Position numbers and translations under genes: made by a program. A stretch of DNA of 64,000 nt from Citrobacter amalonaticus Y19 (GTDB lineage: Bacteria; Pseudomonadota; Gammaproteobacteria; Enterobacterales; Enterobacteriaceae). Every line of letters starts with the position of its first letter. Position 1 is the stretch's first letter. This document shows, in pieces, positions 24,153 through 32,724 of this stretch. Where the stretch lies: assembly GCF_000981805.1 (NCBI RefSeq), contig NZ_CP011132.1:1922001-1986000 (forward strand). The letters run 5' to 3'. A model generated the notes under the pieces. That model had not been told where the DNA came from. It did not search any database and saw only the letters and a list, made by a program, of their open reading frames with translations.

Positions 24153-25121
24153 GTGACCATTGCTATTGTTATAGGCACACATGGTTGGGCTGCAGAGCAG
24201 TTACTCAAGACAGCAGAAATGCTGTTAGGCGAGCAGGAAAACGTCGGCTGGATCGATTTCGTGCCCGGCGAGAATGCTGAAACGCTGATTGAAAAGTACA
24301 ACGCTCAGTTGGCAAAACTCGATACCAGTAACGGCGTGCTGTTTCTCGTCGATACATGGGGAGGCAGTCCGTTCAACGCTGCCAGCCGCATTGTCGTCGA
24401 CAAAGAACAGTATGAAGTCATTGCCGGGGTAAACATTCCCATGCTGGTCGAAACGCTGATGGCGCGTGACGACAACCCGAGCTTCGACGAGTTAGTGGCG
24501 TTGGCTGTTGAAACCGGTCGCGAAGGCGTGAAAGCGCTGAAAGCAAAACCGGTGGAAAAAGCCGCCCCTGCCCCCGTCGCAGCAGCCCCCAAAGCCGCGG
24601 CCCCGGCAAAACCAATGGGACCGAACGATTATATGCAAATCGGTCTTGCCCGTATTGATGACCGTTTAATCCACGGTCAGGTGGCTACCCGCTGGACCAA
24701 AGAGACCAACGTTACCCGTATTATCGTTGTCAGCGATGAAGTGGCTGCAGACACCGTGCGTAAAACGCTGTTGACGCAGGTCGCGCCTCCTGGCGTAACC
24801 GCTCACGTGGTGGATGTTGCCAAGATGATTCGTGTTTACAACAACCCGAAATACGCTGGCGAACGTGTGATGCTGCTGTTCACCAACCCGACCGATGTTG
24901 AGCGCATTGTCGAAGGCGGCGTGAAAATCACCTCCGTTAACATTGGCGGTATGGCTTTCCGTCAGGGTAAAACGCAGGTCAACAACGCCATCTCTGTCGA
25001 TGAGAAAGACATCGAGGCCTTTAACAAACTCAATGCCCGCGGTATTGAGCTTGAGGCGCGTAAAGTGTCGACCGATCAGAAACTGAAAATGATGGATTTG
25101 ATTGCCAAAGTGGGCAAGTAA
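24153..25121 (+). CDS. manX: Mannose-specific PTS enzyme IIAB
   Basis: A 322-residue cytoplasmic phosphotransferase. The IIA domain carries the phosphorylated His10 in VIGTHGWAAEQLL. An Ala/Pro-rich linker follows (~residues 135-155, KAAPAPVAAAPKAAAPAKP). The IIB domain has the active His in IDDRLIHGQVATRW. It passes phosphate from HPr to mannose, glucose, glucosamine and other hexoses entering through ManYZ. It starts with GTG behind a strong AAGGAGG site, as in E. coli. It is the first gene of manXYZ. Confidence 0.97.
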   Translation: MTIAIVIGTHGWAAEQLLKTAEMLLGEQENVGWIDFVPGENAETLIEKYNAQLAKLDTSNGVLFLVDTWGGSPFNAASRIVVDKEQYEVIAGVNIPMLVETLMARDDNPSFDELVALAVETGREGVKALKAKPVEKAAPAPVAAAPKAAAPAKPMGPNDYMQIGLARIDDRLIHGQVATRWTKETNVTRIIVVSDEVAADTVRKTLLTQVAPPGVTAHVVDVAKMIRVYNNPKYAGERVMLLFTNPTDVERIVEGGVKITSVNIGGMAFRQGKTQVNNAISVDEKDIEAFNKLNARGIELEARKVSTDQKLKMMDLIAKVGK

Positions 25122-25179
25122 CCCCTGGCATTGAATGAGCTTTCACACTTAAGGCTGTTATAGCAATAGGAGAAGTACA

Positions 25180-25980
25180 ATGGAGATTACCACTCTTCAG
25201 ATTGTGCTGGTGTTCATCGTCGCATGTATCGCGGGTATGGAGTCGGTACTCGATGAATTTCAGTTCCACCGCCCACTGGTGGCCTGTACGCTGATTGGCG
25301 CCGTTCTCGGGGATATGAAAACCGGTATTATCATCGGTGGTACCCTGGAAATGATCGCCCTGGGCTGGATGAACATCGGTGCTGCCGTTGCACCTGATGC
25401 CGCACTGGCGTCCATCATCTCTACCGTTCTGGTTATCGCGGGTCACCAAAGCATTGGTGCCGGTATCGCGCTGGCTATTCCGCTGGCCGCAGCAGGCCAG
25501 GTTCTGACCATTATCGTTCGTACTATCACCGTGGCATTCCAGCACGCAGCGGATAAGGCGGCCGAAAACGGCAACCTCACGGCGCTGTCCTGGATCCATG
25601 TTTCTTCCCTGTTCCTGCAGGCAATGCGTATTGCCATTCCGGCTGTTATCGTGGCTATCTCTGTCGGTACCAGCGAAGTGCAGAGCATGCTGAATGCGAT
25701 TCCGGAAGTGGTGACAGGCGGTCTGAACATCGCCGGTGGCATGATCGTTGTGGTCGGTTACGCGATGGTTATCAACATGATGCGTGCGGGCTATCTGATG
25801 CCGTTCTTCTACCTCGGCTTCGTGACTGCGGCATTTACTAACTTCAACCTGGTCGCTCTGGGTGTGATTGGTGCGGTAATGGCCATCCTCTACATCCAAC
25901 TGAGCCCGAAATATAACCGCGTGGCGGGTGCGCCAGCTCAGGCGGCTGGTGATAACTCTCTCGATAATGAACTGGACTAA
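25180..25980 (+). CDS. manY: Mannose-specific PTS enzyme IIC
   Basis: A 266-residue multi-helix membrane component of the mannose PTS, the E. coli length. It has the IIC signature GALVGLILGDMKTG-type stretch (here GAVLGDMKTGIIIGGTLEMIALGWMNIGAA). With ManZ it forms the sugar channel and is also a known entry route for phage lambda DNA and some class II bacteriocins. It is separated from manX by 58 bp and from manZ by 12 bp. Confidence 0.97.
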   Translation: MEITTLQIVLVFIVACIAGMESVLDEFQFHRPLVACTLIGAVLGDMKTGIIIGGTLEMIALGWMNIGAAVAPDAALASIISTVLVIAGHQSIGAGIALAIPLAAAGQVLTIIVRTITVAFQHAADKAAENGNLTALSWIHVSSLFLQAMRIAIPAVIVAISVGTSEVQSMLNAIPEVVTGGLNIAGGMIVVVGYAMVINMMRAGYLMPFFYLGFVTAAFTNFNLVALGVIGAVMAILYIQLSPKYNRVAGAPAQAAGDNSLDNELD

Positions 25981-25992
25981 CAGGTGAGCGAA

Positions 25993-26844
25993 ATGGTTGA
26001 TGTGACTAAAACTACCACTGAGAAAAAACTCACACAGAGTGACATTCGTGGCGTGTTCATTCGTTCTAACCTGTTTCAGGGTTCATGGAACTTCGAACGC
26101 ATGCAGGCGCTGGGTTTCTGCTTCTCCATGATACCGGCTATTCGTCGCCTGTATCCAGAGAACAACGATGCGCGTAAGCAAGCTATCAAGCGTCACCTGG
26201 AATTCTTTAACACCCATCCGTACGTAGCGGCACCGGTTCTCGGCGTTACGTTGGCAATGGAAGAACAGCGTGCTAACGGCGCAGAGATTGACGATGGTGC
26301 CATCAACGGTATCAAAGTCGGTCTGATGGGGCCGCTGGCAGGCGTGGGCGACCCGATTTTCTGGGGGACTGTGCGTCCGGTATTCGCCGCGTTAGGTGCG
26401 GGTATCGCGATGAGCGGCAGCCTGCTCGGTCCGCTGCTGTTCTTCATTCTGTTCAACGCAGTCCGTCTGGCAACCCGTTACTACGGCGTCGCCTACGGTT
26501 ACCGCAAAGGTGTCGATATCGTTAAGGATATGGGCGGCGGCTTCCTGCAAAAACTGACTGAGGGGGCGTCAATCCTCGGCCTGTTTGTCATGGGGGCGTT
26601 GGTGAACAAATGGACGCACGTGAACATCCCGCTGGTGGTCTCAACCATCACTGGTCAGGATGGTCAGACGCGCGTTACCACCGTACAGACCATTCTCGAC
26701 CAGTTGATGCCGGGTCTGGTTCCGTTACTGCTTACCTTCGCCTGTATGTGGCTGCTGCGTAAGAAAGTGAACCCGTTGTGGATTATCGTTGGCTTCTTCG
26801 TCATCGGTATCGCGGGTTACGCGGTGGGTCTGTTGGGTCTGTAA
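25993..26844 (+). CDS. manZ: Mannose-specific PTS enzyme IID
   Basis: A 283-residue membrane protein of the EIID-Man family. The core NGIKVGLMGPLAGVGDPIFWGTVRP is intact, and a long hydrophobic C-terminus follows. I used the ATG at 25993 (MVDVTKTTTEKKLTQSDIRG), which gives the E. coli length; a GTG at 25984 is also in frame but leaves the AGGTGAG ribosome site unused. It is the last gene of manXYZ. Its terminator hairpin has been duplicated around a repeat element. Confidence 0.96.
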   Translation: MVDVTKTTTEKKLTQSDIRGVFIRSNLFQGSWNFERMQALGFCFSMIPAIRRLYPENNDARKQAIKRHLEFFNTHPYVAAPVLGVTLAMEEQRANGAEIDDGAINGIKVGLMGPLAGVGDPIFWGTVRPVFAALGAGIAMSGSLLGPLLFFILFNAVRLATRYYGVAYGYRKGVDIVKDMGGGFLQKLTEGASILGLFVMGALVNKWTHVNIPLVVSTITGQDGQTRVTTVQTILDQLMPGLVPLLLTFACMWLLRKKVNPLWIIVGFFVIGIAGYAVGLLGL

Positions 26845-26861
26845 GACTGTAGTACACTACT

Positions 26862-27040
26862 GGGGCCTGTTAGGCCCCATCAGACCGCTGACAAAGAAGG
26901 AAAAAACGTGGTTTTTCCTTCTCTGTGGTTATCAGCCGAAAATCAATAAATTGATTTTCCTGGTTTTTAATAAAGTGATCTCTGCTTGTCCGGTATCTGG
27001 ATGAAGTTTGTCATCACTCTCCCGGGGCCTGTAAGGCCCC
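26862..27040. mobile_element. Terminator-hairpin-associated repeat element, copy B (with flanking duplicated hairpins)
   Basis: The core at 26879-27023 lies between two copies of the manZ terminator hairpin: GGGGCC-TGTTA-GGCCCC (26862-26878) and GGGGCC-TGTAA-GGCCCC (27024-27040), which differ in one loop base. Positions 26887-26997 match copy A at 109 of 111 bases. The same internal hairpins are present. Only the right-hand manZ hairpin has a T-run, so the left one was probably created by the insertion. In copy B the element and the terminator point the same way; in copy A they point opposite ways. Confidence 0.75.
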
Positions 27041-27047
27041 GTTTTTT
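27024..27047 (+). terminator. manZ terminator (distal hairpin with T-run)
   Basis: GGGGCC-TGTAA-GGCCCC followed by GTTTTTT. It now lies about 180 bp after the manZ stop because the repeat element and an extra hairpin precede it. Confidence 0.88.
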
Positions 27048-27067
27048 ATCTGGAGGATCAAGGATTA

Positions 27068-27526
27068 ATGACTATTACGGACCTGGTGCTGGTTTTCTTT
27101 ATTGCCGCGTTGCTGGCTTACGCCATTTACGATCAGTTCATCATGCCACGCCGCAATGGCCCGACTCTGCTTGCCATCCCCCTGCTGCGCCGAAGCCGTG
27201 TGGACAGCGTCATCTTCATCGGACTCATCGCGATTCTTATCTACAACAATGTCACCAGCCATGGGGCTGTCATCACTACCTGGTTATTATGTGCGCTGGC
27301 GTTGATGGGGTTTTATATTTTCTGGATCCGGATACCGAAGATCCTCTTTAAACAGGGCGGATTTTTCTTCGCCAACGTCTGGATAGAATATAACCGCATT
27401 AAAGAGATGAATTTATCGGAAGATGGTGTTCTGGTGATGCAATTAGAACAACGGCGTCTGCTTATTCGTGTACGAAATATCGACGACCTGGAAAAGATAT
27501 ATAAACTTCTCGTTTCCTCTCAGTAA
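27068..27526 (+). CDS. yobD: YobD, DUF986 inner-membrane protein
   Basis: A 152-residue protein, the E. coli length, with three predicted membrane helices in the first ~90 residues (DLVLVFFIAALLAYAIYD; IFIGLIAILIYN; WLLCALALMGFYIFWI) and a soluble C-terminal third. Function is unknown. It follows manZ and its terminator and has its own ribosome site (TGGAGGA). Confidence 0.93.
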   Translation: MTITDLVLVFFIAALLAYAIYDQFIMPRRNGPTLLAIPLLRRSRVDSVIFIGLIAILIYNNVTSHGAVITTWLLCALALMGFYIFWIRIPKILFKQGGFFFANVWIEYNRIKEMNLSEDGVLVMQLEQRRLLIRVRNIDDLEKIYKLLVSSQ

Positions 27527-27531
27527 GTTAG

Positions 27532-27597
27532 AAACATAGCCTGTGCTTTGTTTTTTGCTATTTAATTGCAGTTAAAAACATAGCTAAGGCTATAACC
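27532..27597 (+). promoter_or_regulatory. Two MntR boxes upstream of mntP
   Basis: Box 1 (27532-27553) begins AAACATAGC and ends GCTTTGTTT. Box 2 (27576-27597) begins AAACATAGC and continues TAAGGCTATAACC. Both resemble the MntR operator AAACATAGC-N4-GCTATGTTT. In E. coli manganese-loaded MntR turns on mntP. Confidence 0.7.
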
Positions 27598-27730
27598 TGA
27601 GCGTAGAAATGTTATTTATTTTAACGTTCCATCTACCAATAAATCTAAATGAAAATCGTTTTCAATTGGAAGTCAAATAATATTTCTTCGTTGTTGTTTT
27701 ATATTCTCAAAATATGTTAAGGTTGCGCCG

Positions 27731-27840
27731 TCATTTGGGGAGTAGCCGATTTCCAGACTCCGGAAATGTACGTGTCAACATACTCGTTGCAAAACGTGGC
27801 ACGTACGGACTGAAATCTCTTTCAGTCAGGCGAGACCATA
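27731..27840 (+). ncRNA. Manganese-sensing yybP-ykoY riboswitch in the mntP leader
   Basis: The leader contains the conserved ATTTGGGGAGTAGCC, then GTCAACATACTCG and a closing AGGCGAGACC, which together mark the yybP-ykoY class. Between them lie a GATTTCC/GGAAATG stem, a long ACGTG-rich stem and a GACTGAAA/TTTCAGTC stem. It ends 104 bp before the mntP ATG. Manganese binding raises mntP expression in E. coli. The 27598-27730 stretch before it is AT-rich promoter DNA with no gene. Confidence 0.93.
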
Positions 27841-27944
27841 GGCACATCAACTGCTATGCATACTGTATGAACGTCTGTGTTCTGGTGTGCATGTTTACTG
27901 GGGGCAGTGGTGTGTTTTATGGAAACCCCGGTCAGGACGCTGTC

Positions 27945-28511
27945 ATGAATATCACTGCCACTATTATTCTTGCTTTCGGCATGTCAATGGACGCTTTCGC
28001 GGCATCAATTGGCAAAGGTGCCACCCTGCATAAACCCAAATTCTCTGAAGCGTTGCGCACCGGTTTGATTTTCGGCGCAGTCGAAACATTGACGCCACTG
28101 ATCGGCTGGGCGCTGGGCATGTTAGCCAGCAAATTTGTACTGGAATGGAATCACTGGATTGCCTTCATTCTGCTGGTCTTCCTGGGTGGGCGAATGATTA
28201 TAGAAGGATTTCGCGGCGCGGATGATGAAGACGATGAACCGCTGCGCCGTCACGGTTTCTGGTTACTGGTCACTACCGCCATCGCCACCAGCCTCGACGC
28301 CATGGCGGTCGGTGTGGGACTGGCGTTCCTGCAGGTCAACATTATCGCGACCGCACTGGCTATCGGTTGCGCCACGCTGATTATGTCCACGCTAGGGATG
28401 ATGGTCGGTCGCTTTATTGGCCCGCTGCTTGGCAAACGGGCTGAAATTCTGGGTGGCGTGGTGCTGATCGGTATCGGCGCCCAGATCCTCTGGACGCATT
28501 ACCACGGTTAA
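27945..28511 (+). CDS. mntP: Manganese efflux pump MntP
   Basis: A 188-residue, six-helix inner-membrane protein, the E. coli length. It carries the two repeated half-motifs SMDAFAASIGKG (helix 1) and SLDAMAVGVGLAF (helix 4), whose Asp residues are needed for export. The frame is open for 77 codons upstream, through the riboswitch, but the ATG at 27945 matches the homologue. It overlaps the convergent rlmA stop by 4 bp. Confidence 0.96.
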   Translation: MNITATIILAFGMSMDAFAASIGKGATLHKPKFSEALRTGLIFGAVETLTPLIGWALGMLASKFVLEWNHWIAFILLVFLGGRMIIEGFRGADDEDDEPLRRHGFWLLVTTAIATSLDAMAVGVGLAFLQVNIIATALAIGCATLIMSTLGMMVGRFIGPLLGKRAEILGGVVLIGIGAQILWTHYHG

Positions 28512-29317
28512 TCTGCACGCTGCCAGAGGTGAAGACGAAAATCCGTCTGGCAGTCAAACGTATCTCTGCTCGCCAGGTGTTCCCGAACCTCCGGCTTCGC
28601 CCGCCAGGCAAAAGGCGTCATCTGCAATAGCGCCATCGCTTCCTTCCCACTAAGGCTCATCGGGTACCCCAGCGCGATTTCTTTCACCAAGGTGAACCCT
28701 TCCAGTTGCTCAGTATGTGGCGCATGGAGTCGGACCTCATCGTAAATCAGCTCTTTCAACTCCATTAAATGACGCGGTCCCGGCGTTGCCGTGATAACCC
28801 ATCCGCGCGGCTTGACCACGCGCGCCAGTTCTTCTGCTTTACACGGCGCATAAATCCGCACAATTGCATCCTGGCTTGCATCAGCAAACGGCAGACGATG
28901 GCTCGAGGCAACGCAGAAGGTCACCTGCGGATAGCGCCTGGCCGCCGCTTTGATGGCGACCTTCGCCACATCCAGTCCATAAGTGGTGGCCGCAGGCAGC
29001 GCATCCGCAAAGGCGTGAGTGTAATACCCTTCCCCACAACCGATATCAAGAATTGAGGTCGCTGACGCGTCAAGGCGCGTGGAAAGTTGTTCAACGATGG
29101 CGTCACGCAGCGGCTGATAGTGTCCGGCATCGAGAAACGCACGCCGCGCCTGCATCATCTCCGCGCTGTCACCTGGATCGCGCGAACGCTTATGCTGCAC
29201 CGGCAACAGATTGACGTATCCCTCTTTTGCCACATCAAACTGATGCCGCTGCGGACAGATAAAACTGTTATTGACGTGCGCAAGAGGCTGGTGACAAAGT
29301 GGGCAGGAAAACGACAT
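28508..29317 (-). CDS. rlmA: 23S rRNA (guanine745-N1)-methyltransferase
   Basis: A 269-residue enzyme, the E. coli length. The N-terminal zinc finger has CPLCHQ and CPQRHQ (Cys and His ligands). The class I SAM fold follows, with ILDIGCGEGYYTHAF near residue 88. It methylates G745 in 23S rRNA helix 35. The ATG at 29317 gives MSFSCPLCHQPL; the longer frame to 29380 is not conserved. Confidence 0.96.
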   Translation of the reverse strand: MSFSCPLCHQPLAHVNNSFICPQRHQFDVAKEGYVNLLPVQHKRSRDPGDSAEMMQARRAFLDAGHYQPLRDAIVEQLSTRLDASATSILDIGCGEGYYTHAFADALPAATTYGLDVAKVAIKAAARRYPQVTFCVASSHRLPFADASQDAIVRIYAPCKAEELARVVKPRGWVITATPGPRHLMELKELIYDEVRLHAPHTEQLEGFTLVKEIALGYPMSLSGKEAMALLQMTPFAWRAKPEVREHLASRDTFDCQTDFRLHLWQRAD

Positions 29318-29380
29318 AACAACTCCGGCAGGTGAATTCAGGGCGCAAGTGTAACGCGATTTTCGCCCTGGGAGAATCAC

Positions 29381-31126
29381 TTAGCGCGAAGGGAAGACCT
29401 GCGGATTGCTCTGCATCACCAACAGGTGACGGGAGTCGGCAGGCATCCCATCCGGTTTAACGTTTTCCAGTCGCAACACATCGCCCATAATCTGGCTGAA
29501 CACCGGTGCCGACACCGCGCCGCCGTAATAGGCCCCGTTCTGCGGATCGTTAATCACCACCGCCAGCGCAAACTTAGGGTTGCTTGCCGGCGCCACGCCG
29601 GCGGTGTAGGCCACATATTTATCCACGTATTTACCGTCATCACCGATTTTCTTCGCCGTCCCGGTTTTAACCGCCACGCGATAATCCCGGACCGCTGCCT
29701 TCGTCCCGCCGCCCCCCGGCAGAGCAACGCTTTCCATCATATGCTCCACCTGTCTGACCCACGCTTGCGACAAGACGCGTTTGCCGATGACGGGCGGATC
29801 GATACGCGTGATAGAGAGCGGTCGGTACAGGCCAAAACTACCAATCGTGGCATAGGCGTGCGCCAGTTGAAGCGGCGTCACCATCAGGCCGTAGCCAAAG
29901 GCAAAGGTTGCACGATCCAGATCGCTCCAGTAGCGACGCTGTGGCATCAGCCCCTGACTCTCGCCGGTGAGCCCCAGTCCTGTGGGCTGACCGAAGCCAA
30001 CGCGTTGATAAGTATCCACTAATCGCTGGATGGGCATCGCTAGCGAGAGATGCGATACACCAGTATCACTCGATTTCTGCAAAATGCCAGTCAACGTCAG
30101 CTCCGGATAAAAGCCCACGTCACGAATACGATGCCCGTCGAGGAAAAACGGATGGGTGTCTATCACACTGTCAGGCTGCACAATCCCCTGCTCAAGCGCC
30201 GTTATGATAACCAGCGGTTTCACCGTCGATCCTGGCTCGAAGGTGTCGCTAATCGCACGATTGCGAAAATCGTCAAGCACCGCACCGTCACGGTTGTTGG
30301 GGTTAAAATCGGGAAAACTGGCCATCGCCAGAATCTCACCGGTGGCAATGCTCACCAGCACGGCGGCTCCGGATTCCGCTTTGTTCCAGCGAACCGCATT
30401 GTCCAGCGCATCCTCGGTAACCGTCTGCAGTCGCTCATCGATACTGAGTTGAAGTTCATGCGCCGGTACAGGATTAACTTCCGTGATGTTTTCAATTACA
30501 TGCCCGAATTTATCCTTGCGGACCAGACGAGAGCCCGGCTTACCCATTAACTGGGCGTTAAAGCTTTTCTCAACCCCTTCAATGCCCTGCCCGTCAATGT
30601 TGGTAAAGCCAATCAGATTCGCCGCAACGTGTCCTGCCGGATAAAACCGCCTGGACTCTTCACGCAGGTTGATCCCGGGCAGATTCAGTTTATCGATCCA
30701 CTTCGCCTGTTGAGGAGAGACCTGACGCGCAAGATAGATAAACCGTGCCGATGGATCGTGGCTAACGCGTGCCGCCAGCGTAGTGAGTGAGAGATGCAAC
30801 GTATTTGCCAACGCCTGCCAGCGTTCGTTTACGCCGACGCCTCCTTTGCTCAACAAGGTTTTGGGGTCAGCCCAGACCGCATTTACCGGTACGCTCACCG
30901 CCAGTGGCCGTCCCTCTCGGTCAGTGATCATTCCGCGCGGCGATGCCGTGGTGACTTCGCGCAACGAGCGCATATCTTCTTGCCTGACCAGGGGATCGGG
31001 TTCGACAATCTGTAACCATGCGACGCGCCCCAGCAGCAGGCCCAGACTCAGCAATATGGCGATACAAAGTAGTGCAAAGCGTAGCGGTGTGAAACTTCGC
31101 GCCGTACCATCACGTTTCGTTTTCAC
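29381..31126 (-). CDS. PBP3 paralogue (PBP3-SAL type FtsI-like peptidoglycan transpeptidase)
   Basis: A 581-residue class B penicillin-binding protein that is collinear with FtsI. N-terminal anchor helix (FALLCIAILLSLGLLLGRVAWLQ), pedestal domain with RGMITDREGRPLAVSVP, then the transpeptidase: SxxK in EPGSTVKP, SxN-type SSD in LQKSSDTGVS (FtsI has SSN), and KTGT in AVKTGTAKK. E. coli has no such gene at this site; Salmonella does, and there the product works in division and growth at acid pH inside cells. The GTG at 31126 follows GGAG and gives this length; an ATG at 31144 is possible but lacks a ribosome site. Confidence 0.93.
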   Translation of the reverse strand: MKTKRDGTARSFTPLRFALLCIAILLSLGLLLGRVAWLQIVEPDPLVRQEDMRSLREVTTASPRGMITDREGRPLAVSVPVNAVWADPKTLLSKGGVGVNERWQALANTLHLSLTTLAARVSHDPSARFIYLARQVSPQQAKWIDKLNLPGINLREESRRFYPAGHVAANLIGFTNIDGQGIEGVEKSFNAQLMGKPGSRLVRKDKFGHVIENITEVNPVPAHELQLSIDERLQTVTEDALDNAVRWNKAESGAAVLVSIATGEILAMASFPDFNPNNRDGAVLDDFRNRAISDTFEPGSTVKPLVIITALEQGIVQPDSVIDTHPFFLDGHRIRDVGFYPELTLTGILQKSSDTGVSHLSLAMPIQRLVDTYQRVGFGQPTGLGLTGESQGLMPQRRYWSDLDRATFAFGYGLMVTPLQLAHAYATIGSFGLYRPLSITRIDPPVIGKRVLSQAWVRQVEHMMESVALPGGGGTKAAVRDYRVAVKTGTAKKIGDDGKYVDKYVAYTAGVAPASNPKFALAVVINDPQNGAYYGGAVSAPVFSQIMGDVLRLENVKPDGMPADSRHLLVMQSNPQVFPSR

Positions 31127-31274
31127 CTGTTCTCCGGCAAACATGATATTCAGGTGACTGATTTAACGGGAATAACGGCGGGAAAGCGGTGAAAACTATG
31201 CTAATAACATCACGGCTTTGCAACAAAGCGCTAACGAAGGAGGTATTCAGACATACTTTGAAGGAAGATGCATG

Positions 31275-31300
31275 AAAAAGCCCCGCATCAGCGAGGCTTT
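31275..31300 (-). terminator. Terminator of yobF-cspC
   Basis: On the minus strand AAAGCCTCGC-TGAT-GCGGGGCTTTTTC forms an imperfect 9- to 10-bp stem and ends in five Ts. It lies about 47 bp after the cspC stop. Confidence 0.85.
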
Positions 31301-31346
31301 AAATCTGAGGTTGATGCGCAGACGCGCTTCAAATCAGTGGTGTCGA

Positions 31347-31556
31347 TCAGATAGCTGTTACGTTAACAGCAGCCGGACCTTTCTGGCCGTCCTGAATTTC
31401 GAACTCAACGTTCTGGCCTTCAGCCAGAGTTTTGAAGCCATTACCCTGGATAGCAGAGAAGTGTACGAACACGTCTTTGCTGCCATCAGCCGGAGTAATA
31501 AAGCCAAAACCTTTAGACTCGTTGAACCACTTAACTTGACCTTTAATCTTTGCCAT
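31347..31556 (-). CDS. cspC: Cold-shock-like RNA-binding protein CspC
   Basis: A 69-residue OB-fold protein, identical as far as I can recall to E. coli CspC. RNP1 is KGFGFIT and RNP2 is DVFVHFSAI. It binds single-stranded RNA and melts structure; it stabilises rpoS and stress mRNAs and is not cold-induced. The ATG at 31556 ([13 protein letters not shown]) is preceded by a ribosome site in the yobF-cspC gap. It lies 12 bp after yobF, and the two are cotranscribed. Confidence 0.97.
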
Positions 31557-31568
31557 TTGCAAAATTCC

Positions 31569-31712
31569 TTAGAGTGTTTTCTTAGCCCGCAGGCCTAACA
31601 TAGATAAAACTGAGACATGACTGCTTGAGGCACTAATATAAGGTTCGGCAGAGAAGCGGTATTCAACGACAACGTGTTTACTCAGGACTTCTTTACTGAA
31701 AATGCCACACAT
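31569..31712 (-). CDS. yobF: YobF, small stress-induced DUF2527 protein
   Basis: A 47-residue ORF: MCGIFSKEVLSKHVVVEYRF at the start and a basic RAKKTL end. It matches E. coli YobF closely over its full length. It precedes cspC by 12 bp. In E. coli the small protein accumulates in heat shock. Molecular function is unknown. Confidence 0.92.
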   Translation of the reverse strand: MCGIFSKEVLSKHVVVEYRFSAEPYISASSSHVSVLSMLGLRAKKTL

Positions 31713-32362
31713 AAACAGAACTGTACCTCGTTTAACCCAAAACGTGTTATCACATACAACGTTAATTATGGCAAGCCATTTTTAAACGTGTCTCGATCGG
31801 TCGCACAAATCTCACCAGTCAACACAGAGTATCTGCACAGTTATGCGTCAATTCTCAAGCCGAGATATTCCCGCTTTCTTGCTGAGCCCTTGTCAGACCA
31901 GCATCGCAACGGGGACTTTTCAACCATAGCTCAATAAATTCATGACTTCCAGATCATCGCAATGATGAAACGCGGAGTCAGGCCGTTATCACAAATTCTG
32001 CTTTGTTATGCATAATTTGTCTCAACACAAAATGGCCCGTTATCATAATAACAAGACATTTCGCCCCATCTTGATATCCATTGTTCTTATGCACTCATTT
32101 AATGAAAGTATGATGACAATGCACAAAAATAGGGAAAGAAACGTTTCGCTTTTTATAAAGCCGATCATTCTCACAAAACGGGGAAGATCACATTATTAAC
32201 GTATGGAAAAATATAATTAAGTGAGAGCAGACAATAACCGACGGAATGACTCAGGAAGGAACGGATATAGCGAAGGACTGTGTAACTGCACTAATAGCGT
32301 GCAGGATAATGGTCCTGCAAGGAAAGACCGGCGGAACGCCGGCCCATTCGTTTACACAGGGA
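31713..32362. other. 650-bp non-coding region between yebO and yobF
   Basis: I see no credible gene on either strand. The part next to yobF is the promoter and long leader of yobF-cspC. Near yebO a GC hairpin (CCGGCG-GAA-CGCCGG, 32327-32341) is followed on the minus strand by TCTTTCC and probably ends yebO transcription. A 63-codon open frame at 32008-32199 has no ribosome site and no recognisable sequence. Confidence 0.6.
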
Positions 32363-32650
32363 TTAACGCTCTGCGACCAGACGGATGATGTCATCATCCT
32401 CTTGCGAGTCATCGACCTTCGATGACGCCTCAGCCACTTTTTCCGGCTCGTTCGCTTCACAGAGACGACGCAGCAAGGCATTTTGTCGTTTCTGCTGATC
32501 TAACAACGCTTCAAGCAGCTCAATCTGCTCATTGGTCCGCGAGCTTGCACGGTTGATAAAGAACCACAGCACCAGCCCAACAACCAGAACCCCCACCGAT
32601 ACAATCAACGACGCAAAATTAAGCACGCCGGAATTCACTACTTCGTTCAT
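32363..32650 (-). CDS. yebO: YebO, single-span membrane protein
   Basis: A 95-residue protein, the E. coli length. One N-terminal membrane helix (LIVSVGVLVVGLVLWFFI, residues ~17-34) is followed by a charged coiled-coil stretch (QIELLEALLDQQKRQNALLRRL) and an acidic tail. Function is unknown. It lies between mgrB and the cspC operon, as in E. coli. Confidence 0.93.
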   Translation of the reverse strand: MNEVVNSGVLNFASLIVSVGVLVVGLVLWFFINRASSRTNEQIELLEALLDQQKRQNALLRRLCEANEPEKVAEASSKVDDSQEDDDIIRLVAER

Positions 32651-32724
32651 TTCACCACCTCAATGTAGACGTGCCATTTTACCACCACGCCACAGGAAGG
32701 AAATCAACAGATGAAAAAATGATC

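Noticed and set aside
27714..27944. N-terminal extension of mntP in frame.
   Set aside because: It runs through the manganese riboswitch; the homologous protein starts at 27945.
32008..32199. 63-codon ORF in the yebO-yobF gap.
   Set aside because: No ribosome site, low complexity, no recognisable domain.
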